Assembly: GCA_963514095.1 (NCBI GenBank) | Contig: OY741281.1 | Coordinates: 15,936,330 to 16,000,329 of the forward strand | Direction of reading: 5' to 3' | Source: Eutrigla gurnardus | Taxonomy: Eukaryota; Chordata; Actinopteri; Perciformes; Triglidae | Length of the DNA stretch: 64,000 nt | Shown here: piece after piece, positions 13,035 to 25,800 of the stretch | How positions within the stretch are numbered: position 1 is the first letter of the stretch | Layout: each line of letters starts with the position of its first letter | The notes under the pieces: model-generated | Databases searched by the model: none | Seen by the model: the letters and a program-made list of their open reading frames with translations, nothing else | Told to the model about the DNA's origin: nothing | Translations under genes and position numbers: made by a program

Positions 13035-14215
13035 GACCCCCTCCCCCATCCCCCATTCCCCAGCCCTCTGTAACCAGCTGTGATCTCATATTTATATTGT
13101 GTTGCAGGTACAGGCCTCACTTCCTCTTCCATTCAGTCATTTTACAATGAGTTATATTTCTATGAAAAGGAGTCTCAGTTTTAGCAGACTTGAGCTGGAG
13201 AAAAGAAACGGATCCGCTGATGTGTTTGTATGCAACTGCAGTACATTTCTAAAAACCTGCTTCCATGCCTTTGTGTTTGATGCCATGCAACGTGTGCCAG
13301 AACATCTCCCTACATGTAACTTTAAAAAAAAAGAAAAAAACGTTTTGGTTTGTTTACAATATATATCTCAGATGGTGACCTAAATGCTTTTAATGGGAGG
13401 GTTTAATCATCTTCCTCGATGCAAGCTTTTTCAAGTAGTGAGACAGTAGACACATTTTTTTTTTAAATACAAAAATGCACTTCAGTTGAAAGTGCAGAGT
13501 GATGCTGATTATTCAGTCTTATTTTTTGGTAATCTTACAGTGCAGTAGCTGTTATGGTTGTCCAAAGTATGAATTGTTCTTTTATATAATTAAGTATTTT
13601 ACGTCAGCCTTATTCACATGTAGCCAACTGGACAGACTGTAAGCCATTGTTCCAATACATTTGAGTGACGTGAGAGGAGTAACCTGCTGATAGCCAAGCA
13701 GTTACAAAACTCAGATGCCAGACATCATTAAGTGCCTATCACAGAGAATCTGACTTTCTAAATTTGTCTTTTTTGCAGCTACACCAGCAGTATTGAGACC
13801 GTTAATTCAGTCTCCTCTCTAAGTATTGAGCCACAATACTTATATGTACATTATCGACAATTGGAAACCAACATTTCCACGTTTCTTTAACCAGAAGACG
13901 GATGTTATCTCTGATTAAATTATTCATTTCTGTATTGTTCAGAAATACAAAATTTGTGACATGTTTATTGTCTCTTGCGTTAGTCGACTTTGTGTTTACT
14001 ATGAAAGCGCCTTTTAAGTAAAAAATATTTTTCATTTTTTTATATTACTAACACCAGTTTCCCCTAAACCTTCATATTAACTCATTTTGAGAGAAAAAAA
14101 AAACATATTGTTCCATTCTGGGAGATAAAAGTATATTATTCCATGCTTGCTTATTGTTTTGTGTGTAACTGATAAGAAGCATAAACTTGTAAAATAAATA
14201 CACCATTAAATAAGA
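13035..14215 (+). other. sh3glb1 3' UTR with poly(A) signal
   Basis: About 1.2 kb of A/T-rich sequence follows the stop without open coding structure. AATAAA at 14193-14198 is the most plausible poly(A) signal. Confidence 0.6.
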
Positions 14216-16310
14216 ACATATCCCTGTTTTCTTTCCCTCTTTTTTTTTTTTAATTACGTATCTACTTTTTTTTGTTAAAGCACATGTTTGCTCGTTGGGG
14301 AGTAAAATGTGACGTTCACAGCTGGCTTCATTGTTGATTGTTCTTGATTTCTGGTCGAACCACTAGAGGGCAGCACAGGTAACATCATTGTCTACTGTGA
14401 AATGTAAACGTTGCACACACACATTCTACTGAAGAAATGCTTTTAATTTGGTGGAAACGTGAGAATGAGATATTACAGAGGTGAAGATCATATCTGATGC
14501 ACGAACACTTTTGAAAGCTGCCATTTTAGACCCAGTAGTAGTAGCGCTGGTTAAAAAAAAACCAGTACATTACATAACTAAATAGTGTGCAATCAAAAAC
14601 AGGAAACTGGAATTAAACATTTTCCAGAAAGAAATTGCATTTGATACTCCTACAAATATATTTCCAAAACCATTTTCTCAGTAAAACACTTGCATGTCGA
14701 CCTACATAAATACTTTAGGACTACAAAAATCGATAGGGTTGCTTCTGTAGTGGAATGACACAATTCACATTAAAGAAATCAAATTAGTTCCTTTTTTTTC
14801 ACCAAATCATTGTTAAGTCACTCCTGAAATCTTAATGTTGGCACATTCAACAAGAGTTTGGTGAGTGTATAAGAGTATGTAGCCTCTGGCCTGACCTATC
14901 TTTGGCTCTCTCCTCACCCATCCCCCAGTGATTCCACAACTCCTAGTGGAGCTTCATGCTGCAGTGCAGCTGTGGACCAGAAACCCAACAAATCCCCAGA
15001 AAATAACTAAACGCTGACCCAGTTTGACAGAATTTCTTCATTTACAGAAGATGTAAATGGTAGGGACACCCATGGGATCCTGTTCTGGGTCGAGTCTCCA
15101 CGGTTATATTGGCCTCGCTTCTCTCTGACCACAGCTTCAGAAAATGAGTAAAACCTACGGCGAAATTTGTTCTTCTGCATTCTGCCATTAATCACTTTCA
15201 GCAGTGTTGAGGCAGCTGCACAGTTAACTCATGGTGAGCCCTTCCTGGCTAAACTTAAAGTCCAGTGCCTCATCCTCGCCTGGTGTTAGAGCAGGAAGGG
15301 TTAAGAGGAAGTGGAGTATTTCAAACCGCCTGTTGACTAAGACGCTGCCTGTACGTCAGTTTACATGGGACAATATTATCTTTTCCTGCACGTACCCTGC
15401 GTCAGAGACATCAACCACTAACTCTTTGACCTTACCTCTGTTAGCGTTTACCCAAAGAGTTACGAGGAGTGCAATAATGACAGAAAAGTCAAATATTTGA
15501 GGGTGATATTGGCGTGAGTGTCACTTATCAGCTGTACATTATTCTGCGTTCTGAAACCTGACTGACTTTTCTAATCTTTCACGTCTTAAAATAACCTGCT
15601 TTGATAAAGCAACCCTTAAACCGGTTCACACAACAGATGAGTGATCCTGAGAGAAAAAACACTTCCTCTTTTATCAGTCCTTATTTTTCTTTCATACATG
15701 GCACGGAGACAACATGTTGACATCTGCCATTTTAGGCGTCCTTAAGCTCATCTGAAAATTTCAACTTCCACATTCCTTTTGACAGTACTGAAAGTGATGC
15801 GACTGTTTGAAGACAAAATGACTGTGGGTGCAAAAAACGATTTTCTAGCGGCTGTCATCGACAAAAGATAAACTGCTGCTTATCTGATGTGCTGAAAGGC
15901 CAGTTCAAACTGTAATTGGGTAACAGGTTGCCACCATATTCTCAATATCAAAGACATTTTGTAACGATTGAGAAGGCTGTGTGGGTTGTTTTTTTTCAAC
16001 CATACGAGCAGCTAGGCTCTATGGATGCCAACGCTGGTTGGGCAGTATGCCCAAATACTTGGTATACCGAATGGTAGCCATCATTGGAAGCCATTTGGAA
16101 ATGGGCAACACTTTAAAAAAATACTGGGCATGTGATTGGATGAACCGACTGTCAATCAAATTCTTACTGAACCCAGTTGGGAGAAGAAGGAGAACACCTT
16201 TTCCCTCAAAAGGCCTTTGCTTTCAGTGAAGAAATACTCTCCAGTTCTAGTACTTGCTGTCCTCTATATTTATCATGAAACACACTATGTATGCCTGCTG
16301 CACTCATACA
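14216..16310. other. Intergenic; no recognised gene
   Basis: Between the sh3glb1 3' end and the Tc1 element I recognise no gene. One minus-strand open frame (15007 to about 15229) sits behind a possible acceptor (CAG just above 15229) and reads LLKVINGRMQKNKFRRRFYS..., ending in TAG. ATTAAA on the minus strand near 14437 could be its poly(A) signal. I cannot match it to a family, so it is described in the findings and not called as a gene. Confidence 0.4.
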
Positions 16311-16312
16311 TA

Positions 16313-16523
16313 CAGTGGTGTGAAAAAGTATTTGCCCCCTTCCTGCTTTCTTCTTTTTTGCATGTTTGTCACACTTAAATGTTTCAGATCATCAAACAAA
16401 TTTTAATATAAGGCAAGGATAACTCAAGTAAACACAAAATGCAGTTTTTAAATGAAGGTTTGTATTATAAAGGGAGAAAAAAATCCAAACCTACATGGCC
16501 CTGTGTGAAAAAGTATTTGCCCC
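16313..16523 (+). repeat. Left inverted repeat of the Tc1 element (IR/DR)
   Basis: Outer end CAGTGGTGTGAAAAAGTATT at 16313 and inner copy TGTGTGAAAAAGTATTTGCC ending near 16522. It pairs over about 210 bases with 17702-17914. Confidence 0.92.
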
Positions 16524-16678
16524 TCCAGTTAAAACATAACTTAACTAAGATTTATCACTTCAAGGTTCAATTTCTCTAGCCACCCCCAGGCCTGATTACT
16601 GCCACACCAGTTCCCAATCAAGAATTCACTTAAATTGGACCTGCCTGACAAAGTGAAGCTCCTCAAAAGCAAGACATC

Positions 16679-17701
16679 ATGGTGAAAACCAAAGAAATTC
16701 AGGAACAAATGAGAAAGAAAGCAATTGAGATCTATCAGTCTGGAAAAGGTTATAAAGCCATTTCTAAAGCTTTGAGACTCAAGAGAACCACAGTGAGAGC
16801 CATAATCCACAAATGGCGAATACATGACACCGTGATGAGCCTTCCCAGGAGTGGCCGGCCGACCAAAATGACGCCAAGAGTGCAGCGACGACTCATCCAA
16901 GAGGTGACAAAAGACCCCAGAACAACATCAAAAGAACTGCAGGCCTCACTTGCATCAATTAAGGTCAATGTTCATGACTCTACCATAAGAAAGACACTGG
17001 GCAAAAATGGCCTACATGGCCGAGTTCCAAGACGGAAACCACTGCTGAGCCAAAAAAATATTAAAGCTCGTCTAATGTTTGCCAGGAAACATCTTGATGA
17101 TCCCCAACACTTTTGGGAGAATACTTTGTGGACTGACGAGACAAAAGTTGAACTTTATGGAAGGTGTGTGTCCCAATACATCTGGCGTAAAAGTAACGCA
17201 GCTTTTCAGAAAAAGAACATCATACCAACAGTAAAATATGGTGGTGGTAGTGTATGGGGCTGTTTTGCTGCTTCAGGGCCTGGAAGACTTGCTGTGATAA
17301 ATGGAGCCATGAATTCTGCTGTCTACCAACAAATCCTGAAGGAGAATGTCTGTCCATCTGTTCGCGACCTCAAGCTGAAGCGAACTTGGGTTCTGCAGCA
17401 GGATACTGATCCAAAACACACCAGCAAGTCCACCTCTGAATGGCTAAAGAAGAACAAAATTAAGACTTTGGAGTGGCCTAGTCAAAGTCCTGACCTGAAT
17501 CCTATTGAGATGCTGTGGCATGACCTCAAAAAGGCGGTTCATGCTCGAAAACCCTCCAATAAGGTTGAATTACAACGACTGTGCAAAGAGGAGTGGGCCA
17601 AAATTCCTCCACAGCGCTGTCAAAGACTCATTGCAAGTTATCGCAAATGCTTGATGGCTGTTGCTGCTGCTAAGGGTGGCCAAACCAGTTATTGGGTTTA
17701 G
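16679..17701 (+). CDS. Tc1/mariner transposase, intact DD34E
   Basis: An uninterrupted 340-aa frame, the usual Tc1 transposase length. The N-terminus has paired helix-turn-helix DNA-binding domains: first HTH around 15-50 (KGYKAISKALRLKRTTVRA), a GRP AT-hook-like SGRPTK at 58-63, second HTH around 70-110. The catalytic domain has D153 (WTDETK), a glycine box GGGSVWGCF at 188-196, D242 (QQDTDPKHT) and E277 (LNPIEMLW). The D242-E277 spacing leaves 34 residues between, which is canonical DD34E. Basic segments LRLKRTTVR and PRRKP could act in nuclear import. The ATG lies about 155 bases inside the left repeat and the TAG immediately precedes the right inner repeat. Predicted cut-and-paste transposition into TA; activity itself cannot be judged from sequence. 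Confidence 0.96.
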   Translation: MVKTKEIQEQMRKKAIEIYQSGKGYKAISKALRLKRTTVRAIIHKWRIHDTVMSLPRSGRPTKMTPRVQRRLIQEVTKDPRTTSKELQASLASIKVNVHDSTIRKTLGKNGLHGRVPRRKPLLSQKNIKARLMFARKHLDDPQHFWENTLWTDETKVELYGRCVSQYIWRKSNAAFQKKNIIPTVKYGGGSVWGCFAASGPGRLAVINGAMNSAVYQQILKENVCPSVRDLKLKRTWVLQQDTDPKHTSKSTSEWLKKNKIKTLEWPSQSPDLNPIEMLWHDLKKAVHARKPSNKVELQRLCKEEWAKIPPQRCQRLIASYRKCLMAVAAAKGGQTSYWV

Positions 17702-17914
17702 GGGGCAAATACTTTTTCACATAGGGCAATGTACATTTGGATTTTTTTTCCCCTTTAATAAAAGAAAACTTCATTTAAAAACTGCATTTTGTGTTTAATT
17801 GTGTTGTCCTTGCCTTATATTAAAATGTGTTTGATGATCTGAAACATTTAAGTGTGACAAACATGCAAAAAAAGAAGAAAGCAGGAAGGGGGCAAATACT
17901 TTTTCACACCACTG
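17702..17914 (-). repeat. Right inverted repeat of the Tc1 element (IR/DR)
   Basis: Reverse complement of the left repeat with scattered mismatches and small indels, mostly in the inner half. It ends in CACTG followed by the TA duplication. Confidence 0.92.
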
Positions 17915-17916
17915 TA

Positions 17917-19665
17917 CATGCATACCTTTTGTGCAGATCAAAGAAGAAGAATCAACACTAGCATTGGTTGACATTTCCACGTTCACTCTCTTCTGGTATC
18001 ATGGATCCAGAAATGATGTCACTGGATTATCCATAGTTTTAGCGAGCTGTACCATGGTTAACAGTCAGAGTGCAGAAGAATCTCATTTGGCCACTTAAGC
18101 TCAAATTTCACTTCTCCATTCACGTTTGCATTTATTCTTGAGAAACTGCAACCATGACACTGTTTTCGCTCAGCCGCTTTGAGTATTTTGTATCTTTGGA
18201 AAATCACTTCAAGTGACGGACCCCGTAACCACAGCTGCATCGATGTGTGTTTGGCAGATTCACTGTGTCAACGCATTCTCACCCCAATTCATAAAATACC
18301 CCAGCCTGCTTGGGCAGTGCTCCTAAGCTAGCGTGCGCTGTGGACGTGTCAGGGACGGCATGTGTTTCTTCAAAATAAAGTTAGGTTTAGGCAGCAAAAT
18401 GCCTTAGGTCGAGTGAGGCAAAGAAAACGGTAGGCCTAAGTTAGTTGTTGGTGCGGGTATAGTTTGTATGAGGTCACATCAAATCAATCTATTGCTTTTT
18501 TACACCCCGTTAAGTTAACTAGAATGTTTGGCTGCAGGTTTGTGTGAATGTCCTCGAACCCATTTCATATAATTGACTTCTGAAGGAAGAAACTTTTTGC
18601 CCACCTGTAGGTCAGCAGGCGTGTTGGAGAAAACCTATTGTCCAAAAGTAACCTGGTCACGGTCTATCTTGTGAAATGTTGTCACTATGTAAATGAAGAA
18701 GACCGTTTTGTTTCGTTCTTTATCATTGCCTTCTAACTTCTGACCTAATTCAGCTGAGTAATCAAATAAAAATCCTCTTGGTCAACAATCTGTGACCGGA
18801 GGCAACGTGCCTTCCGCAAATGCTGATTTTTCGTGACGGCAAATCTTTCCCAATGTGATCAGACTCTTAAGTTCAGTTAGAACAGTAGCAGCATTTTATC
18901 ACTCCAGGTCAAATTTGGCTTCCATTAAATTATCCAGACATCTTTATTTTACATCGCCTGCTGTTAACGTGCTCCTTATAGAAACTCTTTGCACACCTCA
19001 GCACAGTAGTTGCTGGTACTTTCACTTCAACGTAGACTCACGCTCGTTTCATGTTGCCAGTCAATATGGACGATTGGCAATGAAACTTCTTTCTGGTTAA
19101 AGATACTCAAACGGAAAGCTTCATGTCCCAGCGCTGTTTCTGTATCTGTAGTGAGCAGTTACCCTGAGGTGAACCCATGTGCATCCTTACCAGTCCTGCC
19201 TGCTCTGCAGATGAACAAACACAGTTTTGACTCCGATGACTTTGCCATAAAAGATATGTTAAAACGATGGTGTTTCTTGGTGTTGACACAGCTTCGCTCT
19301 GGTTTCTCTTTTTATGTTCCAACCACCATGACCCTGAGCATCACCACAGTGGTATTCTGGTTACTTTCTGGTTAGGCCTCCGGCACTGTGCACTGCTCCG
19401 CACTGATCTACCAGCCTCCCCCACCTCTGAGCAACAACGCACATTGCACAATGGCAGAACAACGGTATTTGTGTTATTTTTGCACCGACACTGGAATTTC
19501 ATGCCGATGGTGCATCTGTTTCTCCCTGATGGGAAGGAAACCTCATACCCCTCCTCTTTGTCATACTGAACGGGGCAGTTCCTGCACATCTTAGCAAAAC
19601 AGGAAATTTCATGTTTCCTCTGATGCTTATAGCAACAGCTTGCATCACACTACTTCTGCATATGT

Positions 19666-19701
<36 letters not shown>

Positions 19702-19903
19702 AGTCACATTTTGACATCAGGGTAGCATGCGTACGGTCCGGTTCAGAATGGTGTTTCAACACAGCTTGAATACATCTTAAACAATTGTTCCTTCATTATT
19801 GTAGGCCATTTTACAATTAATTGACTTTAATGCCAACATACATTCAGTTATATTTCTCCTTCATATACTGTACAAACATGTTTTGTTCAAGGAGTATAAA
19901 GTA
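17917..19903. other. Intergenic / nrros 3' flank
   Basis: No gene recognised. A (CA)n run occupies about 19668-19701. Two minus-strand open frames (18058-18240 and 19341-19589, the latter cysteine-rich) look slightly protein-like but match no family I know. The strip just below 19904 is the 3' UTR side of nrros. Confidence 0.4.
19668..19701 (+). repeat. (CA)n microsatellite
   Basis: About 16 CA dinucleotides downstream of the nrros 3' end. Confidence 0.95.
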
Positions 19904-22866
19904 TCAGTAAGATGTAGGCTTCAAACACTTCTTCTTGATTGACTTTTTTAGAATTTTAGGCTTGAAGGTGAGGAGGAAAATAATCAAGATGCCCACAAAA
20001 AAAAGACAGAAGGGTACAAAGAGCAGAATGTACCAGAGTTTAGACTCCCCCTCCAAACAAAAAAATGACTCAAAGTTTTCCACTGTGTGTGTCATTTGGA
20101 TGAGATCTTCACATTCGATGTCTGATGCTCCGAACATATTCATTGTCTTTGTCGTTTGAAATATCCCAAACCATTCAGTTTGGCAGCAGTTGAACGGATT
20201 TCCTGTGAGGAAAACGGTGTGCAATTTGGAGGCTAATGTGTTGGCCTGATTAGAGGGAATGGTGGACAGTCTGTTGTCCCTCAAATCCAGCATTTTCAGA
20301 TCGAGATTTAGAAGTGAAGGGGGAACATGGCCGAGAAGGTTTCTTGAAATGTTTAAAGACTTAAGAGTTTGGAAATGGGAGAAGTCAAAGTCTAGCATGT
20401 GAGTGTTTGCTAAACCTAGATGCTGTAATGTTCTGCTGAGACTTTGTATTGATTGCTGGATAACAAGTCCAGGGTTGTCGGAGAGGTCCAAGTGAGTTAG
20501 AGACAACCCAGTGAATGCAGATGTTGGGATTCTTTTAAGGTTGCATCCCTTAAGATGAAGCTGCCTCAGGGATTGAATGTCTTTCCAATCGGCGCAGGCT
20601 GTGCTAGTGTCTTCACTGGTGACCGCTTCCTCGGGAAGGCAAATGTCAATGTTGTTATAACTGAGATCCACTGACCTGAGGCTTGGCAATGAGGAAAATA
20701 ATCTTGAAGGTAACCTCTCAAGTACATTCAAACTGAGGTTAAGATACGTCAGATTTCCAAGAGCGCTCAGTGTGCCTCCATCTGCTACGACCTGGTACAG
20801 CCTGTTGTTGCTAACGTCCAGCTCGTACAAGCTGCCAGAGAACTGTTCCGACGTTAGGTTCAAGGTTTCCAGACAGTTTGTGCACATTTGAAGTCTAGAC
20901 AGCACAGGCATTTTCTGGATGAATCCTTCAGGAAAGTACTCCACCTGGTTTGCTCTTAGATCCAAAATCTCCAGAGAGGAGAAGTCTCCGTGGAGACCCT
21001 CGTCCCACAGCTGAGCCGTCACGTTGCCAGTGAGATTCTTCATATTGTAGAACTCCACAGTCGTCGTCGCGTTCGGGAACGTGCTGTTGTCTCCCAGGTG
21101 TTCGTAAAAGCTAACCCTGTTGTGGGAGAGGTACAGATTCCGCAAGCGGCTGTGGTTGGGCAAGAAGGGAAAGAAGAGCAGTTTGTTATCTGACAGATCG
21201 AGTGTTTCTAGCTGGAAAGTGTCACTGAGGTCCTGTCTGGAGCTGAACCACTCGATAAAGTTGTGGCTGACGTTGAGGACCACCAGCTCGGTCATGTGGA
21301 AGTCTGTCAGACAAAGCAGATCGTTGAAGGCCAAGTTTAGCCTCTGGAGCTTGGGGTTGCCGTCAAAGGCATTATCAAGTTCGAACATGATGTTCCTCTG
21401 GAGGTCAAGTTCTTTGAGTTGGTGGAGATCCCTGAACGAGGTCTCATCCAGTCTCTGCAATAGGTTTCCAGAAAGATTGAGGTACTCCAGGGATGTGAGG
21501 TTTTGGAGTAGCGTGGCCACCATCTCATCTTCAAGGTGATTCTCTGAGAGATCCAGAGCCCTAAGCCTGGGTAGATTCTTTAATGCATGGCTGGTTGCCT
21601 GGTAGCCAATTTGGAGATTGTTATTTGCTAAATTGAGGCTCTCTAACAACTTTGAGCCTTGAAAAGTGTTTGGTTCTATCTTTTCCAAATTATTACAAGC
21701 TAAGCTCAGCGTGTTTAATGAGGGGTAACGGAGGAGGGAGTCATCCTGTAGTGTTTGAAGGAGGTTGTAGTTGAGCTGAAGCTCCTCTAAGTTGTCTGGT
21801 AGTCCTATCGGGACAGAGGAGAGCTCGCCATTGTTGCAGAGAGCCGTTCGTTGTATCTGCAGAGAACAGAAGAGTACATACCTTTTAAGTTTGAGTATTG
21901 AATGTCTCTTAGCAGGAGTGAAATAATTGGACTTTTCGGAAATGATGCAAGGTTCAGGAACCAAAATCACAATACAGAATTCGCTGTTTTTGTGGGTTTT
22001 TATCAACAAGCTTCCTTTTTGGATGGATTTTTTTAACCTCTCTAGCACTTTATCTAACATCGCAATTTTATCATGGGCTGTATTTTCTTAGTTTCTAGCC
22101 ACAAGCAGTCAGTCGGTTGGTCCACCACTTAATAAATCAACAACTGATGGATTGAGATACAGTCTGCGTCACATACTCAACCCACTGAGCACGAGTTGTT
22201 GTCAACCTCACTTCTGTGCTTGACCTGTCATATAGACCAGGATTTAGTACTGTTGTAAATGTGAAGTTGTTAAATGACAGATGACAGGATGAGTAAAGTC
22301 GATAGTTTTCGTGTGAAAATGACTAATAATTCCAACATTGAATACAGCGGAATTACCAACTAGGTAAATAAGTTAATGAATCACTCAATTTGTCTTCCTG
22401 ATGAGGCAAAGTGGGTAATTTGAGAGCACACAAAATGCCCCCTCAAAATATGTCATTTCCTGCAGGATGTTCTGATAAACATTTTTAGTGTCACTTATCA
22501 TGTTTACACAACATCTGATAGGCACAGAATGCAACATCAGAGCGGAGTGTTGTAATGATGACATAAGAAATAAAAAAGGTTATCTTTATCTTCTATCTGT
22601 GTTTATCAAAGTGGTACATCTGACTTTTGTATACACTTTTCTTCACAAAACCCGATTCTAAGAGCAATGTTTTCGTAAAAACATATATCAGACTTATGTT
22701 CCTGGGATCTCAGGGAATGTTTGGGATTGAACAGTCGAGCAGAGTAAAAAAAGAGACATTTTACCAGCTGGCATTGGCTGTGTTGTGGATGACTTGAGAC
22801 CGGCGTCGGGATTCTCCACATGTGCAACAAGCAGAGCAGGATGGGAGTGAGCTTGTGGACTGGCAT
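19904..22866 (-). CDS. nrros: Negative regulator of reactive oxygen species / LRRC33
   Basis: Two coding exons on the minus strand: 22765-22866 (34 codons, signal peptide MPVHKLTPILLCLLHMW...) and 19904-21856 (650 codons plus stop). The total is 684 aa against 692 for human NRROS. The open frame extends upstream of 21856 into intron sequence, but the CAG acceptor at 21857-21860 and the phase-0 donor at 22764 give the conserved join CQL-IQRTALCNNG. The ectodomain is about 20 leucine-rich repeats with NRROS-specific matches such as LELDLQRNIMFE-like, LNLAFNDL and LETLDLSDNKLLFFP. A cysteine-capped C-flank (GNPFNCC) follows, then one membrane segment (LWYILLFVPFCLFFVGILII), then a short basic tail (KPKILKKSIKKKCL). 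There is no TIR domain, so it is not a TLR. Known role: myeloid/microglial partner that tethers latent TGF-beta1. In mammals NRROS neighbours FBXO45, as here. An untranslated 5' exon probably lies further upstream. Confidence 0.95.
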
Positions 22867-25800
22867 TTTAACATCCTCACTGTTGACAAAGGTGAGAGAG
22901 GATGCTGATTGAGCAACACGGACAATAGTTGGTTGGGATTACGGTACAGCCGTCCATGAAGACCTGCATTAGCATTACTCTTAGTTATTAAAAACCGTAG
23001 TTCTTAATTAGTGGTGTCATGACATAGCCTGCGTTCACCCCCCAAAACGTTTATTTACATCATTTCACCTGTTGTATCCAAACCTTAAATGCTCGTTATA
23101 AATATGGAAACACGTTAAACACGTTATGGCGGAGGAGTCACATGTGCATATCATTTACATTATCATTCTCTGTGTCTGGTTGAGCCTACACAGTAACATA
23201 AGTAGGCGTTAAATAATACATGAGTCGATGTCTTCTCTATACTTTTTTTCTAAGAACAGAGTTTTTTATTTTTTATTTTAATTCAAACTACTGAATTTAT
23301 AATTCTTTATTTTAGCAGACTTATGAAGTATGTGGTTTTAGGTGGTGGTGTTATTTAACTGTGTTTGTTTTCTATGATAACATTTTTAAAACACTGGCAA
23401 TAACACTACTCAGTCTCTAAACTATAAACTGCGTTCTGGAGAGAGACGCGCACAGAAGAAAAGATTTTTGGAGAATACCACTACCTTTTTTGATAGTGGC
23501 CGTGATACAGCCAGTTGGGGAGAAAACCACAGTGTTTAACTGTGACATAATATCGCATACAGTTGCATTCATTAGAATAATGATAAAATGTGCGATGTAT
23601 TAAATTTACATGTATAAACCGAAATTAAAAATGTGCACTTTTACATTGAGATGACTCATGAGACTTGAATGTGCCATTTGATTTTTTCAAACTTGTAGCA
23701 GTGGTGCCATGGTGCAGGGGACTTTACTCAAATGCAATACCAAGCAATTTAATAAAAATGAATAAAGACTCATTATGCAACACAAATAAGTATATAATAT
23801 TGTTTTATGCTGACATTTTCCCGTAACATGACTCTTTAGCATTAGCAGGATTTTTACTTCGCGCAAAAGCAGGTGATCAATACGATATCTTGTTCAAATA
23901 CACCCAAGACAAAACCGTTCAAATTCAAATTTAAAATTTTAGACAAAGCATGCTTCTCTTAGCATACTCTATAGTCCAGTACTAGATCGATGCACATGTG
24001 TTTACTCACGCTGGTGGTTAGGTGTGGATTTCCCAAGCCACTGACGGTTGATGCCCTGACCATATCGCAGGCTGCCTCGCCGCTGCAGTGTGTCTTCTCG
24101 CGTGTGTGAGGTTCAGCTGCCTTGATCCGCTCTGACTGAAGTGCCGATGCCTCTTTTTTACTATTCGCGGAAGCAGGCGAGCAACGGAAACCAAAGTCAC
24201 ATGGATGAACTGCAATCAGAAAGAGGTTCTCAAGACCGGGGCCACAGGAAGGCGAGTGCAGGCTCAACAGCTTTCAACTAGCACAGCAGAAGTCGGGGGG
24301 GGAGGAGGGCAGATTTGTTGTTATTTTCTTTTTCCAGTACGCAAACGCCACGACAATTATTAGGTTGTGCAGGCAACTAGGGTTGACAGCACAACTGCAA
24401 CCGCAGAAACCTAACGAGAACACACCCTTCACACCCTCGACTTGCTCTGATCAGCCAACCTACAAGAGAGGAAACCACTCTACTCACACACCCTTCCTGC
24501 CTGCTATTTGGCCTGTCACAGCAACAGCCATTACAAAACATGCCAAAGCAGACACACTCAAGTCTGTGAAGTGCATAATGTTTTCCATTTTCAATGCCTA
24601 TATTTTGCAACATGGCTAGCTTCAGTAACAAAGTGCCTTCCCTCAACACTGCATGTGTTTCGTGATGTCCAAATACACACCAGCTCTCTTTCGTCTTTTT
24701 GTCACTCTTTTGTCAGTTGCTTAAATGCGGCTGTTGACTTGTTTCTCCTTAGTCGTCACCGTTGGGTGAGAGAATAGGGAATTGGAAACCAGGAAGTCAT
24801 GGTGCCGTCCTTGGAGAGGTGATTTGTTAGTGATTCCTTCCCGTTTTCATACAAGACATCTCCAGCTCTCATTTCTGACTCTGGTGTGAAGTTTGTGTGG
24901 CTACAGGATTTCTTTCTAAATTGACTTGGTTGTGGGACGATTTTAACACTTTATAGGTAAAAGCCTGTCAACTGCTTATACAAAGTTTAAAAATTCAAAC
25001 ATGTTACAGTTAAATTTAGCTGTTGTGTGCAAACATGAGGTTGAGGGTGGGCCCACAAGAGCTGCAGGGTATAGGATTTAACGTGCCACATGAACCATAG
25101 TGACCATGGTTTGGGTCTGGGGAGGGACCCCTGTTGCATGTCCTTCATCTGTCAAAAGAGAATTGTCTTTAAGTTGCTATACCAAAATCAGAGCATTATC
25201 TATGATCAAGGGATTGCCTCGCCACAGCTCTCAACATGGCTGAGCCGGCAGCTAGCAGCTAATGGTGCATACCGTGCAAACAATGTCAACAGTGCTGTCA
25301 GAGCTAACGGTGTTTACCTGAGGGGGTCACCATAAGGTGGGTGCTACTCGTGTGAGCGCAGTGTAGAGTGATGGCGATAAGCTAGCCAGACACACAAACA
25401 GGCTCTCACGTGCACTTCCATTAATGTGTGGCCCGACTGGCTACGTAAACAAAGCACAGAGAAGCTGGGATTACAACACACACAGAGGGAGAGTGACGTA
25501 AATCGATGGGTAGCAAATAGTTGTTTGCTCGATAGTAATGCTCTTAATTTATAATTTAGCACCTATAAAGGTTCCCAGTGATATTTCTTTGACCTCTAGT
25601 AGTGCTACGGAGCATCGGTTTTCTGTAACCTTGATTGATATTTTCACTGGCTGCTAGCTCGTACCGTTAGCAGGTAGCCTACAACGACCTGACGAAAATA
25701 CATACTTTGTAGTTGTTGTGTATTATTGTATTTCGATAAAGCAAACAGAAATTAGTGCTATTTATTTTTATTTAATGCTGCTCATGATACGGGCTGCTAG

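Larger units (their letters stand above)
16313..17914 (+). mobile_element. Tc1/mariner transposon, Passport-like, structurally complete
   Basis: A 1602-bp element flanked by TA on both sides (16311-16312 and 17915-17916). Its termini start CAGTGGTGTGAAAAAGTATT and match as inverted repeats. Each repeat is about 210 bp with an IR/DR layout: the outer motif GTGTGAAAAAGTATTTGCCC recurs at the inner end (about 16502-16522 on the left, 17702-17723 on the right). The outer 90 bases of the two ends differ at only about two positions, suggesting a recent insertion. It lies between sh3glb1 and nrros and interrupts no recognised exon. The Passport assignment is from memory of that element's terminal sequence. 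Confidence 0.95.

Noticed and set aside
15481..15520. Apparent membrane-helix frame on the minus strand (FSVIIALLVTLWVNA) that could precede the 15007-15229 frame
   Set aside because: A stop lies just upstream in that frame and no AG acceptor occurs between the stop and the frame, so it cannot be a canonical exon.
21857..22060. 68-residue N-terminal extension of the nrros frame
   Set aside because: It lacks a signal peptide, sits upstream of a good CAG acceptor, and the 22765-22866 exon gives a proper signal peptide with matching phase.
19904..22866. Toll-like receptor interpretation of the LRR gene
   Set aside because: There is no TIR domain; a 19-residue basic tail follows the membrane helix, and the LRR sequence matches NRROS/LRRC33.
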